Assembly (NCBI RefSeq): GCF_902833145.1
Contig: NZ_CADFEN010000005.1
Span: 186,001-250,000, forward strand
Source of the DNA: Burkholderia sp. BCC0506
GTDB lineage: Bacteria; Pseudomonadota; Gammaproteobacteria; Burkholderiales; Burkholderiaceae
Direction: 5' to 3'
DNA: 64,000 nucleotides
The notes under the pieces are model-generated. The model had not been told where the DNA came from and ran no database searches. It saw only the letters and a list, made by a program, of their open reading frames with translations. This document shows, in pieces, positions 47,756-58,288 of the stretch (position 1 is the stretch's first letter; every line of letters begins with the position of its first letter). Made by a program: the position numbers and the translations under genes.

Positions 47756-48646
47756 ATGAGTATGTTGCGCGCGATGCAAAACAACCGATTCAGGGAACCG
47801 CTCACGCTCGCCCAGCGCGCGATCTGTGTGGCTGCTTTCTCCACGCTACTGGCCGCCTGTGCGACGCGGCTCGACAACGCGCCCGTCGTCGATCGCTCCG
47901 GGTCGCTCGGCACGACCGCCGCCGCGCAGCCTGCGGTGCCGCTCGGCCCGCCGCCGCCGGGCTTCTATCGTGTGAAGCCCGGTGACACGCTGTACCGGAT
48001 TGCGCTCGAGAACGGGCAGAACTATCGCGATATCGCGTCGTGGAACAATCTGGCGAACCCGAACCAGATCGAAGTCGACCAGCTGCTGCGCGTGGCGCCA
48101 CCGGGCGGCGCCGCGGTGGCGGGTGCGCCGGCCACCGCACCGATCGCCGGCGGCGCGGTCGCGACCGCGCCGCTGAGCAGCGGTCCGGCCACGCCGGCCG
48201 CGGGTACGTCGTCGGCACTCGCCGCCACGCCGCCGGCTGCGGCAACCGGATCGAGCGATACGGCCGCGGCCCCGAGCGGCCCCGTGACGTTCGCGTGGCC
48301 CGCGCGCGGCCCCGTGCTGAACGGGTTCGACGATGCGAAGAACAAGGGCGTCAATATCGGCGGGACGGCCGGCGAGGCCGTGAAGGCGGCGGCAGACGGC
48401 CGCGTCGTTTACTCCGGCAACGGTCTGCGGGGTTACGGCAACCTCATTATCATCAAACACGATGCGACTTACCTCACGGCGTATGCACACAATCGCGCTT
48501 TGATGGTAAAAGAGGGGGACGCGGTAACGAAGGGGCAGAAGATCGCCGAGATGGGTAACAGCGATGCCGACCGCGTGATGCTGCATTTCGAGGTTCGCCG
48601 GCAGGGTAAGCCTGTCGATCCGCTGAAGTATTTGCCGCCTCAATAA
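47756..48646 (+). CDS. nlpD: NlpD-type lipoprotein (LysM plus LytM)
   Basis: A 296-residue outer-membrane lipoprotein with lipobox LLAAC (Cys35), a LysM domain (YRVKPGDTLYRIALENGQNYRDIASWNN), an Ala/Thr/Pro linker and a C-terminal LytM domain ending LHFEVRRQGKPVDPLKYLP. The catalytic HxH is degenerate (MLHFE), so it should activate an amidase, as NlpD activates AmiC, rather than cut peptidoglycan itself. Start choice among 47747 (TTG), 47756 and 47762 (ATG) is uncertain. Confidence 0.92.
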   Translation: MSMLRAMQNNRFREPLTLAQRAICVAAFSTLLAACATRLDNAPVVDRSGSLGTTAAAQPAVPLGPPPPGFYRVKPGDTLYRIALENGQNYRDIASWNNLANPNQIEVDQLLRVAPPGGAAVAGAPATAPIAGGAVATAPLSSGPATPAAGTSSALAATPPAAATGSSDTAAAPSGPVTFAWPARGPVLNGFDDAKNKGVNIGGTAGEAVKAAADGRVVYSGNGLRGYGNLIIIKHDATYLTAYAHNRALMVKEGDAVTKGQKIAEMGNSDADRVMLHFEVRRQGKPVDPLKYLPPQ

Positions 48647-48657
48647 CCGAGACGACC

Positions 48658-49746
48658 ATGCCGAAATCGAAGCGCCACGAGCCGCAAGCCGAGTCTGAGA
48701 ACATCAGTCGTGCCACGCAAGCATCGGTGGGGCGAGTAGGTGCTTCGATGGACGACGAAGACGACGTCGCGGAAAACGAACGCGATCTCGAGGCACGCGA
48801 CGCCGACGCGGAAGGGGGCGACGACGAGCGCGAAGGCCGCCAGGAAGCCGTGCCCGACGTCGACGATTTCCGCACGCTGCTGCAGGCCGAGCTCACGGCC
48901 GACACGATCCAGCACTACCTGAACCGCATCAGCGTGAAGCCGCTGCTGACCGTCGAGGAAGAGCAGCGCTATTCGCGCCTGGCAAAGGCCGGCGAATTCG
49001 AGGCGCGGCAGGTGATGATCGAGCGCAACCTGCGTCTCGTCGTGAGTATCGCGAAGGGGTACCTGAACCGCGGCGTGCCGCTGCTCGACCTGATCGAGGA
49101 AGGCAACCTCGGCCTGATGCACGCGATCGAGAAATTCGACCCGACGCGCGGTTTTCGTTTCTCGACCTATGCAACGTGGTGGATCCGGCAGAGCATCGAG
49201 CGGGCGATCATGAACCAGGCCCGCACGGTGCGCCTGCCCGTGCACGTGATCCGCGAACTGAACCAGGTGCTGCGCGCGAAACGCCACCTCGAAAAGAATT
49301 CGATGTCGACGGGCGAGGCGGCCGAGCGCCGCGAAGCCAGCATCGACGACATCGCCTACCTCACCGGCAAGACCGCCGAGGAAGTCACCGATATCCTCGC
49401 GCTCAACGAACATACGGCGTCGCTCGACGCGCCGCTCGATCTCGATCCCGCGAGCAGCCTGCTCGACCTGCTGCCCGACGACCAGAGCCAGTCGCCCGAC
49501 GCCGAGGTGCAGCACCGCGAGCTCGAAACGCTGACGCGCGCGTGGCTGTCGCGGCTGTCCGACAAGCATCGGCACGTGATCGAGCGCCGCTTCGGCCTGA
49601 ACCACATCGAACCGGCGACGCTCGAGGAGCTTGCCGACGAGATGGGGCTCACGCGCGAGCGCGTGCGGCAGATCCAGCAGGAAGCGCTGGTGCGCCTCAA
49701 GCGGTTCTTCGCCTCCAACGGCGTGCGCAAGGACGCCGTTCTGTAA
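48658..49746 (+). CDS. rpoS: RNA polymerase sigma factor RpoS
   Basis: A 362-residue stationary-phase and general-stress sigma factor. After an acidic N-terminus, region 1.2 (DTIQHYLNRISVKPLLTVEEEQRYSRLA), region 2 (MIERNLRLVVSIAKGYLNRGVPLLDLIEEGNLGLMHAIEKFDPTRGFRFSTYATWWIRQSIERAI), region 3 and region 4 (LEELADEMGLTRERVRQIQQEAL) are complete. It follows nlpD as in other proteobacteria, where its promoter lies inside nlpD. Confidence 0.97.
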   Translation: MPKSKRHEPQAESENISRATQASVGRVGASMDDEDDVAENERDLEARDADAEGGDDEREGRQEAVPDVDDFRTLLQAELTADTIQHYLNRISVKPLLTVEEEQRYSRLAKAGEFEARQVMIERNLRLVVSIAKGYLNRGVPLLDLIEEGNLGLMHAIEKFDPTRGFRFSTYATWWIRQSIERAIMNQARTVRLPVHVIRELNQVLRAKRHLEKNSMSTGEAAERREASIDDIAYLTGKTAEEVTDILALNEHTASLDAPLDLDPASSLLDLLPDDQSQSPDAEVQHRELETLTRAWLSRLSDKHRHVIERRFGLNHIEPATLEELADEMGLTRERVRQIQQEALVRLKRFFASNGVRKDAVL

Positions 49747-49749
49747 CTG

Positions 49750-50526
49750 ATGACACCGATTCTCGTTTTTGACATCGAGACGATTCCCGATGTCGACGGC
49801 ATTCGCCGTCTGGAAGACCTGCCCGCGACGCTCGACGATGCCGCGGTGGCCGAACATGCGTTTGCCGCACGCCGCGAGAAGACCGGTAGCGATTTCCTGC
49901 CGCACCATCTGCAGCGGATCGCGGCGATCTCGTGCGTGTTCCGCGACAACAACGGTTTTCGCGTGCGCTCGCTCGGCACGCCGCAGGACAACGAAGCGAC
50001 GCTGATCCAGTCGTTCTACCGCGTGATCGAGAAATACACGCCGCAGCTCGTGTCGTGGAACGGCGGCGGCTTCGATCTGCCGGTGCTGCATTACCGCGCG
50101 CTCGTGCACGGCATTCCCGCCACCCGCTACTGGGATCTCGGCGAGGACGACCGCGAATTCAAGTGGAACAACTACATCTCGCGCTATCACTCGCGGCATA
50201 CCGACCTGATGGATGTGCTCGCGATGTATCAAGCACGGGCCAACGCGCCGCTCGACGCGCTCGCGAAGCTGTGCGGCTTTCCGGGCAAGCTCGGGATGGA
50301 CGGCAGCCAGGTGTGGCCGGCGTTCCAGGACGGGCGCATCGACGAAATCCGCAACTATTGCGAAACCGACGTCGTCAACACGTATCTGCTGTATTGCCGG
50401 TTTCAGCTGATGCGCGGCGGGCTGACGCCGAGCGAATACGCGGACGAGATCCTGCTCGTGAAGAACGCGCTTGCGCTGGAGCCGGCGCCGCACTGGGCCG
50501 AGTACCTGGCCGGCTTCGCCGCATAG
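49750..50526 (+). CDS. DEDD 3'-5' exonuclease related to the PolB exonuclease domain
   Basis: A 258-residue RNase H-fold nuclease. Exo I is FDIETIPD (Asp8/Glu10), Exo II is around SWNGGGFDLPVLHYRAL, and a late Asp (YCETDVVNTYLLY) completes the metal site. The family is described as a predicted PolB-like 3'-5' exonuclease; the substrate is not known. It begins three bases after the rpoS stop, so it is probably co-transcribed from the nlpD-rpoS side. Confidence 0.88.
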   Translation: MTPILVFDIETIPDVDGIRRLEDLPATLDDAAVAEHAFAARREKTGSDFLPHHLQRIAAISCVFRDNNGFRVRSLGTPQDNEATLIQSFYRVIEKYTPQLVSWNGGGFDLPVLHYRALVHGIPATRYWDLGEDDREFKWNNYISRYHSRHTDLMDVLAMYQARANAPLDALAKLCGFPGKLGMDGSQVWPAFQDGRIDEIRNYCETDVVNTYLLYCRFQLMRGGLTPSEYADEILLVKNALALEPAPHWAEYLAGFAA

Positions 50527-50556
50527 CGACGGCGGCCTGCGCGACGACCGGCGCGA

Positions 50557-51411
50557 TCACGCGAGGTCGAGCAGCACCGGCTGGTGATCGGACGCACGTA
50601 CGTCGCCGTCGATCTCGCAGCGGGCTACGCGCGGCAGCAGCGTGTCGGTCACGAATACGAAATCGCATGCGAGCGGGCCCTCCGACCATTGCACCGTATC
50701 GTAGACGCCGGCCGTCGGCGGCGGCGTAAGGCCAGGATGCCGTGCGACCCACGCATCGACGAAACTCGGCGCGTCGGCCATCGGCTCCAGGAAACGCCGG
50801 TATGCATCGCTGCCGAATGCGCTGTTGAAATCGCCGCAGACGATCGCATCGCGCGGCTGTCCGGTCGCGCTGAACGGCCCGTCGGCGGTTTCGGCGGGAG
50901 CCGGGTGTACCGCGTGCGCACAGGCCTGGCGGTGCCGGTCGCGTAGCGCGTCGACCTGCGCAAGCCGCTGGCGCGCCGAGTAATACTCCAGATGCGTGGT
51001 GACCACGCGCAGCGCCCCGAACGGCGCCTGCAACTCGACATCGAGCGCGACGCGCGGCATCGACGGCGTGCCGGCGTCCGCCGGCCACGGCAGAGATTGG
51101 CGCAGCACGCGCCCGAGCGGCAGCCGCGTCGCGATCGCGTTGCCGAACTGGCGGCGCGGTGCGCCCGGCCGGACGGCCGGCAGGTCCGCGCCGATGGCGT
51201 CGACGATCGTATAGCCGGGCAGCAGCGCCGCCAGTTCGGCGAACTGATCGGGCCCCGGCCGGCCGGGCAGGGCGTCGAAGCCGCGCGTGACCTCCTGGAG
51301 GCACAGCACGTCGAAATCGCCGAGCTGGCGGATGGCCGCGACGGTGCGGGGAAGATCGACGACGCCGTCCGCGTCCCGACCCCATTGGATGTTCCAGTCG
51401 ATCAATCGCAT
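50557..51411 (-). CDS. Endonuclease/exonuclease/phosphatase-family hydrolase
   Basis: A 284-residue protein of the EEP superfamily. [13 protein letters not shown] holds the first Asn, VLCLQEV the catalytic Glu, [16 protein letters not shown] and the C-terminal [10 protein letters not shown] the remaining metal and catalytic residues. It has no signal peptide. The substrate may be a nucleic acid, phospholipid or other phosphodiester. It is convergent with the exonuclease gene (31 bases apart). The ATG at 51411 has GGAGATTC upstream. Confidence 0.87.
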   Translation of the reverse strand: MRLIDWNIQWGRDADGVVDLPRTVAAIRQLGDFDVLCLQEVTRGFDALPGRPGPDQFAELAALLPGYTIVDAIGADLPAVRPGAPRRQFGNAIATRLPLGRVLRQSLPWPADAGTPSMPRVALDVELQAPFGALRVVTTHLEYYSARQRLAQVDALRDRHRQACAHAVHPAPAETADGPFSATGQPRDAIVCGDFNSAFGSDAYRRFLEPMADAPSFVDAWVARHPGLTPPPTAGVYDTVQWSEGPLACDFVFVTDTLLPRVARCEIDGDVRASDHQPVLLDLA

Positions 51412-51601
51412 GGTCGAATCTCCTGTCGGGCGGAAGGGGATAGTGAGCCTTGGACATTGTCCGCCGAGTTCCGTGGCCCGGCCGGTGGCAGGCAGATCCC
51501 GAAGCCGCATTGCGTGGCGGTCCGGGCCCGGCGCAGCACGATTTGTGCCCAAGGGCCGACGCCGGCCTCATGCAAAGCACGCGGCGGGGGCCTTCGTCGT
51601 C

Positions 51602-51607
51602 TACAAT
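51602..51607 (+). promoter_or_regulatory. Candidate -10 of rlmD
   Basis: TACAAT lies 34 bases before the rlmD GTG start; no clear -35 is seen. Confidence 0.4.
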
Positions 51608-51640
51608 CTCGCCTTCTTCAACGTTTGTCAGGAAAAGCTG

Positions 51641-53038
51641 GTGTCCGAAGCCGTCCCCACTTCTGCGCGCAAATCGAAAAACGCGCCCGTCGCGCCCGGG
51701 CCCGCCCCGGTTCTCGAGATCGAATCGCTCGACATGGAAGCGCGCGGTGTCGGCCGCACGATGACCGAGGACGGCGGGCCGGGCAAGGTGATCTTCGTCG
51801 AAGGCGCACTGCCGGGCGAGCGCGTGACCTATTCGAGCTATCGCCGCAAGCCGAGCTACGAGCAGGCGACGGTCGTCGACATTCTGCGTCCGAGCGTGAT
51901 GCGCACGCAGCCGAAATGCACATTCTTCGGTACCTGCGGCGGCTGCTCGATGCAGCATCTCGACATGCGCGCGCAGGTGGCGGTCAAGCAGCGCGTGCTC
52001 GAGGACAACCTGTGGCACCTGGCGAAGCTGCGCGCCGAAACGATGTTCGCGCCGATCCACGGACCGTCGTGGGGCTATCGCTACCGTGCGCGCCTGACCG
52101 TGCGCAACGTGGCGAAGAAGGGTGGCGTGCTGGTCGGGTTCCACGAGAAGAAGAGCAGCTATGTCGCCGACATGACGAGCTGCGAAGTGCTGCCGCCGCA
52201 CGTGTCGGCGATGCTCGTGCCGCTGCGCCGGCTCGTCGAAGGACTGTCGATTCGCGACCGGATGCCGCAGATCGAACTGGCGGTCGGCTCGACGGTCACG
52301 GCGCTCGTGCTGCGCGTGCTGGAGCCGATCAACGCGGCCGACGAAGCGCTGCTGCGTGCGTTCGCGGACGAGCACAAGGTGCAGTTCTGGCTGCAGCCGA
52401 AGGGCCCCGATACGGTGACGCCGTTCTATCCGCTCGACGTGTCGCTCGACTACACGCTGCCGGAATTCGGCATCCGCATGCCGTTCAAGCCGACCGACTT
52501 CACGCAGGTCAACCACCAGATCAACCGCGTGCTGGTGGGCCGCGCGCTGCGCCTGCTCGCGCCGTCGCGCGACGACCGCGTGCTCGACCTGTTCTGCGGG
52601 ATCGGCAACTTCACGCTGCCGCTCGCGCGGCTGTCGCGCGAAGTGATGGGCATCGAGGGCAGCGACACGCTGACCACGCGTGCGCTGGCGAACGCACGCG
52701 AGAACGGGGTCGACGGCCACACGACGTTCGCGTGCCGGAACCTGTTCGAAGTGACGGGCGACGACCTGCGCGCGCTCGGCGCATTCGACAAGTTCCTGAT
52801 CGACCCGCCGCGCGAAGGCGCGCTCGCGGTGTCGAAGGCGCTGGCCGAGATCGCGCAGAGCGGCGAGGGCCCGCTGCCGAAGCGCATCGTCTACGTGTCG
52901 TGCAACCCGTCGACGCTCGCGCGCGACGCGGGCCTGCTCGTGCACGAGGCCGGCTACCGGCTGAAGGGCGCCGGGGTCGTGAACATGTTCCCGAATACGT
53001 CGCACGTCGAATCGATCGCGCTGTTCGAGCGCGACTGA
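51641..53038 (+). CDS. rlmD: 23S rRNA (uracil-1939-C5)-methyltransferase RlmD
   Basis: A 465-residue methyltransferase. A TRAM domain ([15 protein letters not shown]) is followed by the iron-sulfur cysteines ([10 protein letters not shown] plus a later TSCEV), the SAM domain ([17 protein letters not shown]) and the catalytic Cys in [12 protein letters not shown]. The start is GTG at 51641 with AGGAAAAGC upstream. A 233-base divergent gap separates it from the EEP gene. Confidence 0.95.
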   Translation: MSEAVPTSARKSKNAPVAPGPAPVLEIESLDMEARGVGRTMTEDGGPGKVIFVEGALPGERVTYSSYRRKPSYEQATVVDILRPSVMRTQPKCTFFGTCGGCSMQHLDMRAQVAVKQRVLEDNLWHLAKLRAETMFAPIHGPSWGYRYRARLTVRNVAKKGGVLVGFHEKKSSYVADMTSCEVLPPHVSAMLVPLRRLVEGLSIRDRMPQIELAVGSTVTALVLRVLEPINAADEALLRAFADEHKVQFWLQPKGPDTVTPFYPLDVSLDYTLPEFGIRMPFKPTDFTQVNHQINRVLVGRALRLLAPSRDDRVLDLFCGIGNFTLPLARLSREVMGIEGSDTLTTRALANARENGVDGHTTFACRNLFEVTGDDLRALGAFDKFLIDPPREGALAVSKALAEIAQSGEGPLPKRIVYVSCNPSTLARDAGLLVHEAGYRLKGAGVVNMFPNTSHVESIALFERD

Positions 53039-53054
53039 GCCGGGCGGCGGACGT

Positions 53055-53083
53055 AAAAAAACCGGCCCGCGGGCCGGTTTTTT
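53055..53083. terminator. Bidirectional terminator between rlmD and the Bax-inhibitor-1 gene
   Basis: A perfect palindrome of AAAAAACCGGCCCG and its complement. It has A and T runs on the two sides and serves the two convergent genes. Confidence 0.92.
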
Positions 53084-53101
53084 CGTGGTGCGCAGCGAAC
53101 G

Positions 53102-53800
53102 TCAGTTGCGGTTGCCGCCGAAGATGCCGAGCAGCGCGAGCAGGTTCGTGAACACGTTGTACAGATCGAGGTAGATCGAGAGCGTGGCCGAGATGTAGTT
53201 CGTCTCGCCGCCGTTCACGACGCGCTGGACGTCGAACAGCATGTAGGCCGAGAAGATCGCGATCGCGAGCACCGACACGGTGAGCATCAGCGCCGGCAGT
53301 TGCAGGAAGATGTTCGCGACCGACGCGAGCAGGATCACGATCACGCCCATGAACAGCCACTTGCCGAGCCCCGAGAAATCGCGCTTGCTGACGGTGGCGA
53401 TCGTCGCCATCGCGGCGAAGATGATGCCGGTGCCGCCGAACGCGAGCATGATCAGCGACGGGCCGTTCGAGAAGCCGAGGATGAAGCTCAGCAGCCGCGA
53501 CAGCATCAGGCCCATGAAGAACGTGAAGCCGAGCAGCACGAACACGCCGGCCGCGCTGTTTTTCGTGCGCTCGATCGCGAACATGAAGCCGAACGCGATC
53601 GCGAAGAACGCGAGCAGGCTCATCATCGGGCTCGTGGCCGCGAACAGCGAGAAGCCCGTCGCGACGCCGACCCAGGCGCCCAGCACAGTCGGCACCATCG
53701 ACAGCGCGAGCAGCCAGTACGTGTTGCGCAGCACGCGGTTGCGAACCTCGACGGTGCTGACGGAACCGCCGCGGCCGAAATTGTACGGATAGTCGTTCAT
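53102..53800 (-). CDS. Bax inhibitor-1/YccA-family membrane protein
   Basis: A 232-residue protein with seven hydrophobic segments and the UPF0005/BI-1 pattern, including the late block LDLYNVFTNLLALLGIF. E. coli YccA of this family modulates the FtsH protease; others act as pH-gated calcium leak channels. The role here is not known. ATG 53800 has AGGAGA upstream. Confidence 0.92.
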   Translation of the reverse strand: MNDYPYNFGRGGSVSTVEVRNRVLRNTYWLLALSMVPTVLGAWVGVATGFSLFAATSPMMSLLAFFAIAFGFMFAIERTKNSAAGVFVLLGFTFFMGLMLSRLLSFILGFSNGPSLIMLAFGGTGIIFAAMATIATVSKRDFSGLGKWLFMGVIVILLASVANIFLQLPALMLTVSVLAIAIFSAYMLFDVQRVVNGGETNYISATLSIYLDLYNVFTNLLALLGIFGGNRN

Positions 53801-53887
53801 GGTTTCTCCTAACATTGAACGCGTGGGCGTCCGGGGCCGGTTCGGCGCACGCGATGTGCGGCGCAGCAAACCGGGGCAGCTATGGCT

Positions 53888-53916
53888 AAGATACGTTCCG
53901 TGCCGCGAGGTTTCAA
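53888..53916 (-). promoter_or_regulatory. Sigma-70 promoter of the Bax-inhibitor-1 gene
   Basis: On the minus strand TTGAAA (53911-53916), a 17-base spacer, then TATCTT (53888-53893). It lies 88 bases upstream of the start codon. Confidence 0.65.
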
Positions 53917-53945
53917 TGGGCCGGCGGCACAAAACATATGGATTC

Positions 53946-53972
53946 TGAACCTTTCATTCGTGTAAGGGTTCA
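53946..53972. repeat. Inverted repeat upstream of ndk
   Basis: TGAACC and GGTTCA flank 15 bases. This is a possible operator or hairpin in the 249-base divergent region, 25 bases before the ndk -10. Confidence 0.35.
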
Positions 53973-53997
53973 ATCGCAATGATACACGGGATCGTGC

Positions 53998-54003
53998 TAC
54001 AAT
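53998..54003 (+). promoter_or_regulatory. Candidate -10 of ndk
   Basis: TACAAT lies 47 bases before the ndk start. The -35 (CGCAAT at 17 bases) is poor. Confidence 0.4.
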
Positions 54004-54049
54004 AGCGGATTCATTTGAACCTGTAACTTCTTAATTTCTTGGAGTTTTT

Positions 54050-54475
54050 ATGGCAATCGAGCGCACCCTGTCGATCATCAAGCCGGATGCGGTGGCAAAG
54101 AACGTGATCGGCCAGATCTACAGCCGTTTCGAAGGCGCCGGCCTGAAGATCGTCGCAGCGCGCATGGCACACCTGTCGCGTGCTGACGCAGAGAAGTTCT
54201 ACGCAGTTCACGCGGCACGTCCGTTCTTCAAGGACCTCGTCGATTTCATGATCTCGGGCCCGGTGATGATCCAGGTTCTGGAAGGTGAAGGCGCGATCCT
54301 GAAGAACCGCGACCTGATGGGCGCGACGGATCCGAAGAAGGCGGAAAAGGGCACGATCCGCGCCGACTTCGCCGACAGCATCGACGCGAACGCCGTGCAC
54401 GGCTCGGACGCTGCCGAAACGGCCGCGGTCGAAATCGCATTCTTCTTCCCGGAAATGAACGTTTACTCGCGTTAA
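54050..54475 (+). CDS. ndk: Nucleoside-diphosphate kinase
   Basis: A 141-residue kinase that balances nucleoside triphosphates. It has [21 protein letters not shown] at the start and [20 protein letters not shown] carrying the phosphorylated His. CTTGGAG precedes the ATG. It begins the run ndk-rlmN-rodZ-ispG-hisS. Confidence 0.98.
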   Translation: MAIERTLSIIKPDAVAKNVIGQIYSRFEGAGLKIVAARMAHLSRADAEKFYAVHAARPFFKDLVDFMISGPVMIQVLEGEGAILKNRDLMGATDPKKAEKGTIRADFADSIDANAVHGSDAAETAAVEIAFFFPEMNVYSR

Positions 54476-54530
54476 GCCCTGGCTGACAGCAAGTAGGCAG
54501 GATCCAGCGCACGCGGCAAGGCAGCACATC

Positions 54531-55670
54531 ATGACGAGCGAAACTTCCGTCAATCTTCTCGACTTCGACGCCGAGGGTCTTGTCGCGTACTGCGGCAGCC
54601 TGGGCGAGAAGCCGTTCCGCGCCAAGCAGTTGCAGCGCTGGATCCACCAGTACAACGCCGGCGATTTCGACGGCATGACCGATCTCGCGAAGTCCCTGAG
54701 GGAAAAACTCAAGGGCCGCGCATCGATCGTGATGCCGGAGATCGTCAGCGATCACGTTTCCACCGACGGCACGCGCAAGTGGCTGATCGACGTCGGAAAC
54801 GGCAATGCGGTCGAAACCGTGTTCATCCCGGAAGAGACGCGCGGCACGCTGTGCGTGTCGTCGCAGGCCGGGTGCGCGGTGAACTGCCGCTTCTGTTCGA
54901 CGGGCAAGCAGGGCTTCTCCCGCAACCTGTCGACAGCCGAAATCATCGGCCAGCTGCGGATGGCCGAATTTGCATTGCGCGCGTCGCTGGGCCGCGCGCC
55001 CGGCCCGAACGGCAAGGCCGAACGGGTCGTCACCAACGTGGTGATGATGGGCATGGGCGAGCCGCTCCTGAATTACAGCGCGGTCGTGCCCGCGATGCGG
55101 CTGATGCTCGACGACAACGCGTACGGCCTGTCGCGCCGTCGCGTCACGCTCTCGACGTCCGGGGTGGTGCCGATGATGGACCGTCTCGGCGCCGAGCTGC
55201 CGGTCGCACTGGCCGTTTCGCTGCATGCGCCGAACGATGCGCTGCGCGACGAGCTGGTGCCGCTCAACAAGAAGTATCCGCTTCGCGAGCTGATGGCTGC
55301 GTGCCAGCGCTATCTGAAGGTCGCGCCGCGCGACTTCATCACTTTCGAATACTGCATGCTCGACGGCGTCAACGACACCGAAGCGCATGCGCACGAACTG
55401 CTGGCCGTCACGCGCGACGTGCCGTGCAAGTTCAACCTGATCCCGTTCAATCCGTTTCCGGAATCGGGCCTCATCCGCTCGAAGCCGGAGCAGATCAAGC
55501 GCTTTGCGCAGGTCCTCATCGACGCGGGTGTCGTCACGACCGTGCGCAAGACGCGCGGCGACGACATCGACGCCGCATGCGGGCAACTGGCCGGCGCGGT
55601 GAAGGATCGCACGCGCCTCGCGGAACGAACGGGCGCAGCAGGAAAAATCATCGAAGTTCGGGCAGTTTGA
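54531..55670 (+). CDS. rlmN: RlmN, 23S rRNA/tRNA adenine-C2 methyltransferase
   Basis: A 379-residue radical-SAM enzyme that methylates A2503 of 23S rRNA and A37 of some tRNAs. The cluster motif CAVNCRFC is inside [20 protein letters not shown] conserved late Cys (DIDAACGQL, near 355) is the second catalytic Cys. Length fits. Confidence 0.97.
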   Translation: MTSETSVNLLDFDAEGLVAYCGSLGEKPFRAKQLQRWIHQYNAGDFDGMTDLAKSLREKLKGRASIVMPEIVSDHVSTDGTRKWLIDVGNGNAVETVFIPEETRGTLCVSSQAGCAVNCRFCSTGKQGFSRNLSTAEIIGQLRMAEFALRASLGRAPGPNGKAERVVTNVVMMGMGEPLLNYSAVVPAMRLMLDDNAYGLSRRRVTLSTSGVVPMMDRLGAELPVALAVSLHAPNDALRDELVPLNKKYPLRELMAACQRYLKVAPRDFITFEYCMLDGVNDTEAHAHELLAVTRDVPCKFNLIPFNPFPESGLIRSKPEQIKRFAQVLIDAGVVTTVRKTRGDDIDAACGQLAGAVKDRTRLAERTGAAGKIIEVRAV

Positions 55671-55834
55671 CGGGGGCACCTGGCCGGGGGTGCCCGAACC
55701 CTTTGGCGGTGCAACACGCGAATAGCGATCGGTCGCGGCGCCTCGGCGCCGCGCATGGTATGGACAGTTGCGGGTGCCGGCCGGCGGGAGCCGGCGGCAG
55801 CCGCCAGTGAAGAAGAATCGACGCGAGGACAAGG

Positions 55835-56851
55835 ATGAGTGAGCCGCAGCCGTCTAACGGCGCAGAGACGAATGCCGCACAGCCGGCACCGGCGGGACTG
55901 GAATCGCTGGCGGCGGTCGGCAGCCGGCTGGCGCAGCTTCGCGAGACGAAGGGCTGGTCGGTCGACGACGTGTCGGCGCGCCTCAAGGTCGCGCCGCAAA
56001 AGCTCCGGGCGCTCGAGGCCGGCGACATCAGCCATTTGCCCGGCGTGACGTTCGCGCTCGGTGTCGTGCGCAGCTACGCGAAGATGCTCGGCGTCGATCC
56101 GGAACCGTTCGCGCAGGCGCTGCGCCGCGAGCGCGGGGTGCCGGAAGTCGACCTGTCGATGCCTGCTTCGTCGGGGACGGATCTGCCGCGCGGCCGCGTG
56201 TCGATTCCGCTCGGCGGCTCGTCGCGCCACCATCCGTGGCTGTGGGGAACGGGGGCCGTCATCGTCGCGGTGATCGCCGTGCTGATGTGGCACACTGGCG
56301 GCGATTCGTCGAGCCTGCTCGCGCGCTTCAAGGGCGGCGACGCCGAACATGCGTCGGCGGCGAGCGCGGCGGCGGCATCGTCGCCTGCTGAAGAGGCGGC
56401 GACGAACGGCGCGTCGGCCACGGTCGCGAACGAGGTCTCGGCCCCGGCTGCTGCATCGGCTGCCCCGGCGCAGGCGATCGCGTCGGCTGTCCCGGCGCCT
56501 GCGGCCCCGGTCGCGACGGCGGTTGCGTCGCAGCCCGCGGCGACGACGGCGGCGGCGAGCACGGCTGCCCCGGCCCAGCCGGCGAGCGTCGTGGTGGCGG
56601 CAGGTCAGTCGATGATCGAACTGAAGGTCAAGCAGGATTGCTGGTTCAGCGTGCGCGACAAGAGCGGCAAGGAGCTGTTCTCGGCGCTGGTGCGTGCCGG
56701 CGAAACGAAGCAGGTTGCCGGCGACGGGCCGTTCAAGGTCACGATCGGCAACAAGGCCGGCCTCGACACGGTGGCGTTCGACGGAAAACCGGTCGATCCG
56801 GCAAAATATTCGGCAGCGCGGGGTAACGTGGCGCGGTTCACGTTGCCCTGA
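55835..56851 (+). CDS. RodZ-like protein (HTH plus DUF4115)
   Basis: A 338-residue bitopic membrane protein. The N-terminal HTH of the xre type (VGSRLAQLRETKGWSVDDVSARLKV, about 28-52) is cytoplasmic, a single membrane helix is near 130-150, then a long Ala-rich linker and a C-terminal DUF4115 domain in the periplasm (ELKVKQDCWFSVRDKSGKELFSALVRAGETKQV). RodZ links MreB to the elongation machinery. The neighbourhood rlmN-rodZ-ispG-hisS matches enterobacteria. Confidence 0.9.
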   Translation: MSEPQPSNGAETNAAQPAPAGLESLAAVGSRLAQLRETKGWSVDDVSARLKVAPQKLRALEAGDISHLPGVTFALGVVRSYAKMLGVDPEPFAQALRRERGVPEVDLSMPASSGTDLPRGRVSIPLGGSSRHHPWLWGTGAVIVAVIAVLMWHTGGDSSSLLARFKGGDAEHASAASAAAASSPAEEAATNGASATVANEVSAPAAASAAPAQAIASAVPAPAAPVATAVASQPAATTAAASTAAPAQPASVVVAAGQSMIELKVKQDCWFSVRDKSGKELFSALVRAGETKQVAGDGPFKVTIGNKAGLDTVAFDGKPVDPAKYSAARGNVARFTLP

Positions 56852-56963
56852 CGTCAAGCGCCGTGGCGAAGGCCTGCCGCCGATGTCGGCAGGCCGTGAG
56901 GGCACGGCGCTTTTTCAATTCATGCGCCGCGTCGCGGCGCATTCCGCGTAAATGGATCTATCG

Positions 56964-58268
56964 ATGCAATCCGAAGCTCAATCCCCACGCAGCAGTCAGA
57001 TTTGTTCAACCGAGCCGGTGTTCGGCGGGCATCAGCCGCGCCGCGTATCGCATGCGGTGGATGTCCGCTGGGGCGGGCAGCTCGTGACGATCGGCGGCGA
57101 CGCGCCGGTGCGCGTGCAGTCGATGACGAATACCGATACGGCCGACGCGATCGGCACGGCGATCCAGATCAAGGAACTCGCGAATGCGGGCTCCGAACTG
57201 GTGCGCATCACGGTCAACACGCCCGAAGCCGCGGCCGCCGTGCCGGCGATTCGCGAGCAGCTCGACCGGATGGGCGTGACCGTGCCGCTCGTCGGCGATT
57301 TCCACTACAACGGTCACCTGCTGCTGCGCGACTACCCGGGCTGCGCGGAGGCGCTGTCGAAGTACCGGATCAACCCCGGTAACGTCGGTCAGGGCGCGAA
57401 GCGCGATACGCAGTTCGCGCAGATGATCGAGGCCGCGGTGAAGTACGACAAGCCGGTGCGGATCGGCGTGAACTGGGGCAGCCTCGACCAGGACCTGCTC
57501 GCGCGGATGATGGACGAGAACGCCGCGCGTGCGCAGCCGTGGGACGCGCAGAGCGTGATGTACGAGGCGCTGATCCAGTCGGCGATCGGCTCGGCCGAAC
57601 GCGCGGTCGAGCTCGGCCTGGGTCGCGACCGCATCGTGCTGTCGTGCAAGGTCAGCGGCGTGCAGGATCTGATCGCCGTGTACCGCGAACTCGGCCGACG
57701 CTGCGGCTTCGCGCTGCACCTCGGGCTGACCGAGGCCGGCATGGGCTCGAAGGGCATCGTCGCGTCGACGGCGGCGCTCGGCGTGCTGCTGCAAGAGGGG
57801 ATCGGCGACACGATCCGCATCTCGCTCACGCCGGAACCGGGTGCGCCGCGCACCGGCGAAGTGATCGTCGGCCAGGAAATCCTGCAGACGATGGGCCTGC
57901 GCTCGTTCGCGCCGATGGTGATCGCGTGCCCGGGCTGCGGCCGCACGACGAGCACGCTGTTCCAGGAGCTCGCGATGCAGATCCAGACCTACCTGCGCGA
58001 GCAGATGCCGGTCTGGCGCAAGGAATATCCGGGCGTCGAGAAGATGAACGTCGCGGTGATGGGCTGCATCGTCAACGGCCCGGGCGAATCGAAGCACGCG
58101 AACATCGGCATCAGCCTGCCGGGTTCGGGCGAAAACCCGGCCGCGCCCGTCTTCATCGACGGCGAGAAGGTCAAGACGCTGCGCGGCGAGCGGATCGCCG
58201 AGGAATTCCAGCAGATCGTCAGCGACTACGTCGCACGCAATTACGGCCGCACCGAGGCCCTGAACTAA
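56964..58268 (+). CDS. ispG: IspG, 4-hydroxy-3-methylbut-2-enyl-diphosphate synthase
   Basis: A 434-residue iron-sulfur enzyme of the MEP isoprenoid pathway. [13 protein letters not shown] starts the TIM barrel. Cluster Cys residues are in [12 protein letters not shown] and [17 protein letters not shown], both in the C-terminal domain. It is the longer form that has an insert between the two domains. Start at 56964 (MQSEAQ) is chosen; an in-frame ATG at 56952 is also possible. Confidence 0.95.
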   Translation: MQSEAQSPRSSQICSTEPVFGGHQPRRVSHAVDVRWGGQLVTIGGDAPVRVQSMTNTDTADAIGTAIQIKELANAGSELVRITVNTPEAAAAVPAIREQLDRMGVTVPLVGDFHYNGHLLLRDYPGCAEALSKYRINPGNVGQGAKRDTQFAQMIEAAVKYDKPVRIGVNWGSLDQDLLARMMDENAARAQPWDAQSVMYEALIQSAIGSAERAVELGLGRDRIVLSCKVSGVQDLIAVYRELGRRCGFALHLGLTEAGMGSKGIVASTAALGVLLQEGIGDTIRISLTPEPGAPRTGEVIVGQEILQTMGLRSFAPMVIACPGCGRTTSTLFQELAMQIQTYLREQMPVWRKEYPGVEKMNVAVMGCIVNGPGESKHANIGISLPGSGENPAAPVFIDGEKVKTLRGERIAEEFQQIVSDYVARNYGRTEALN

Positions 58269-58288
58269 TTCGTCCACACACACGAACG

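Noticed and set aside
51450-51764. Plus-strand frame overlapping the rlmD start
   Set aside because: It is in a different frame from rlmD, has no domain, and is explained by the GTG-started rlmD frame beginning at 51641.
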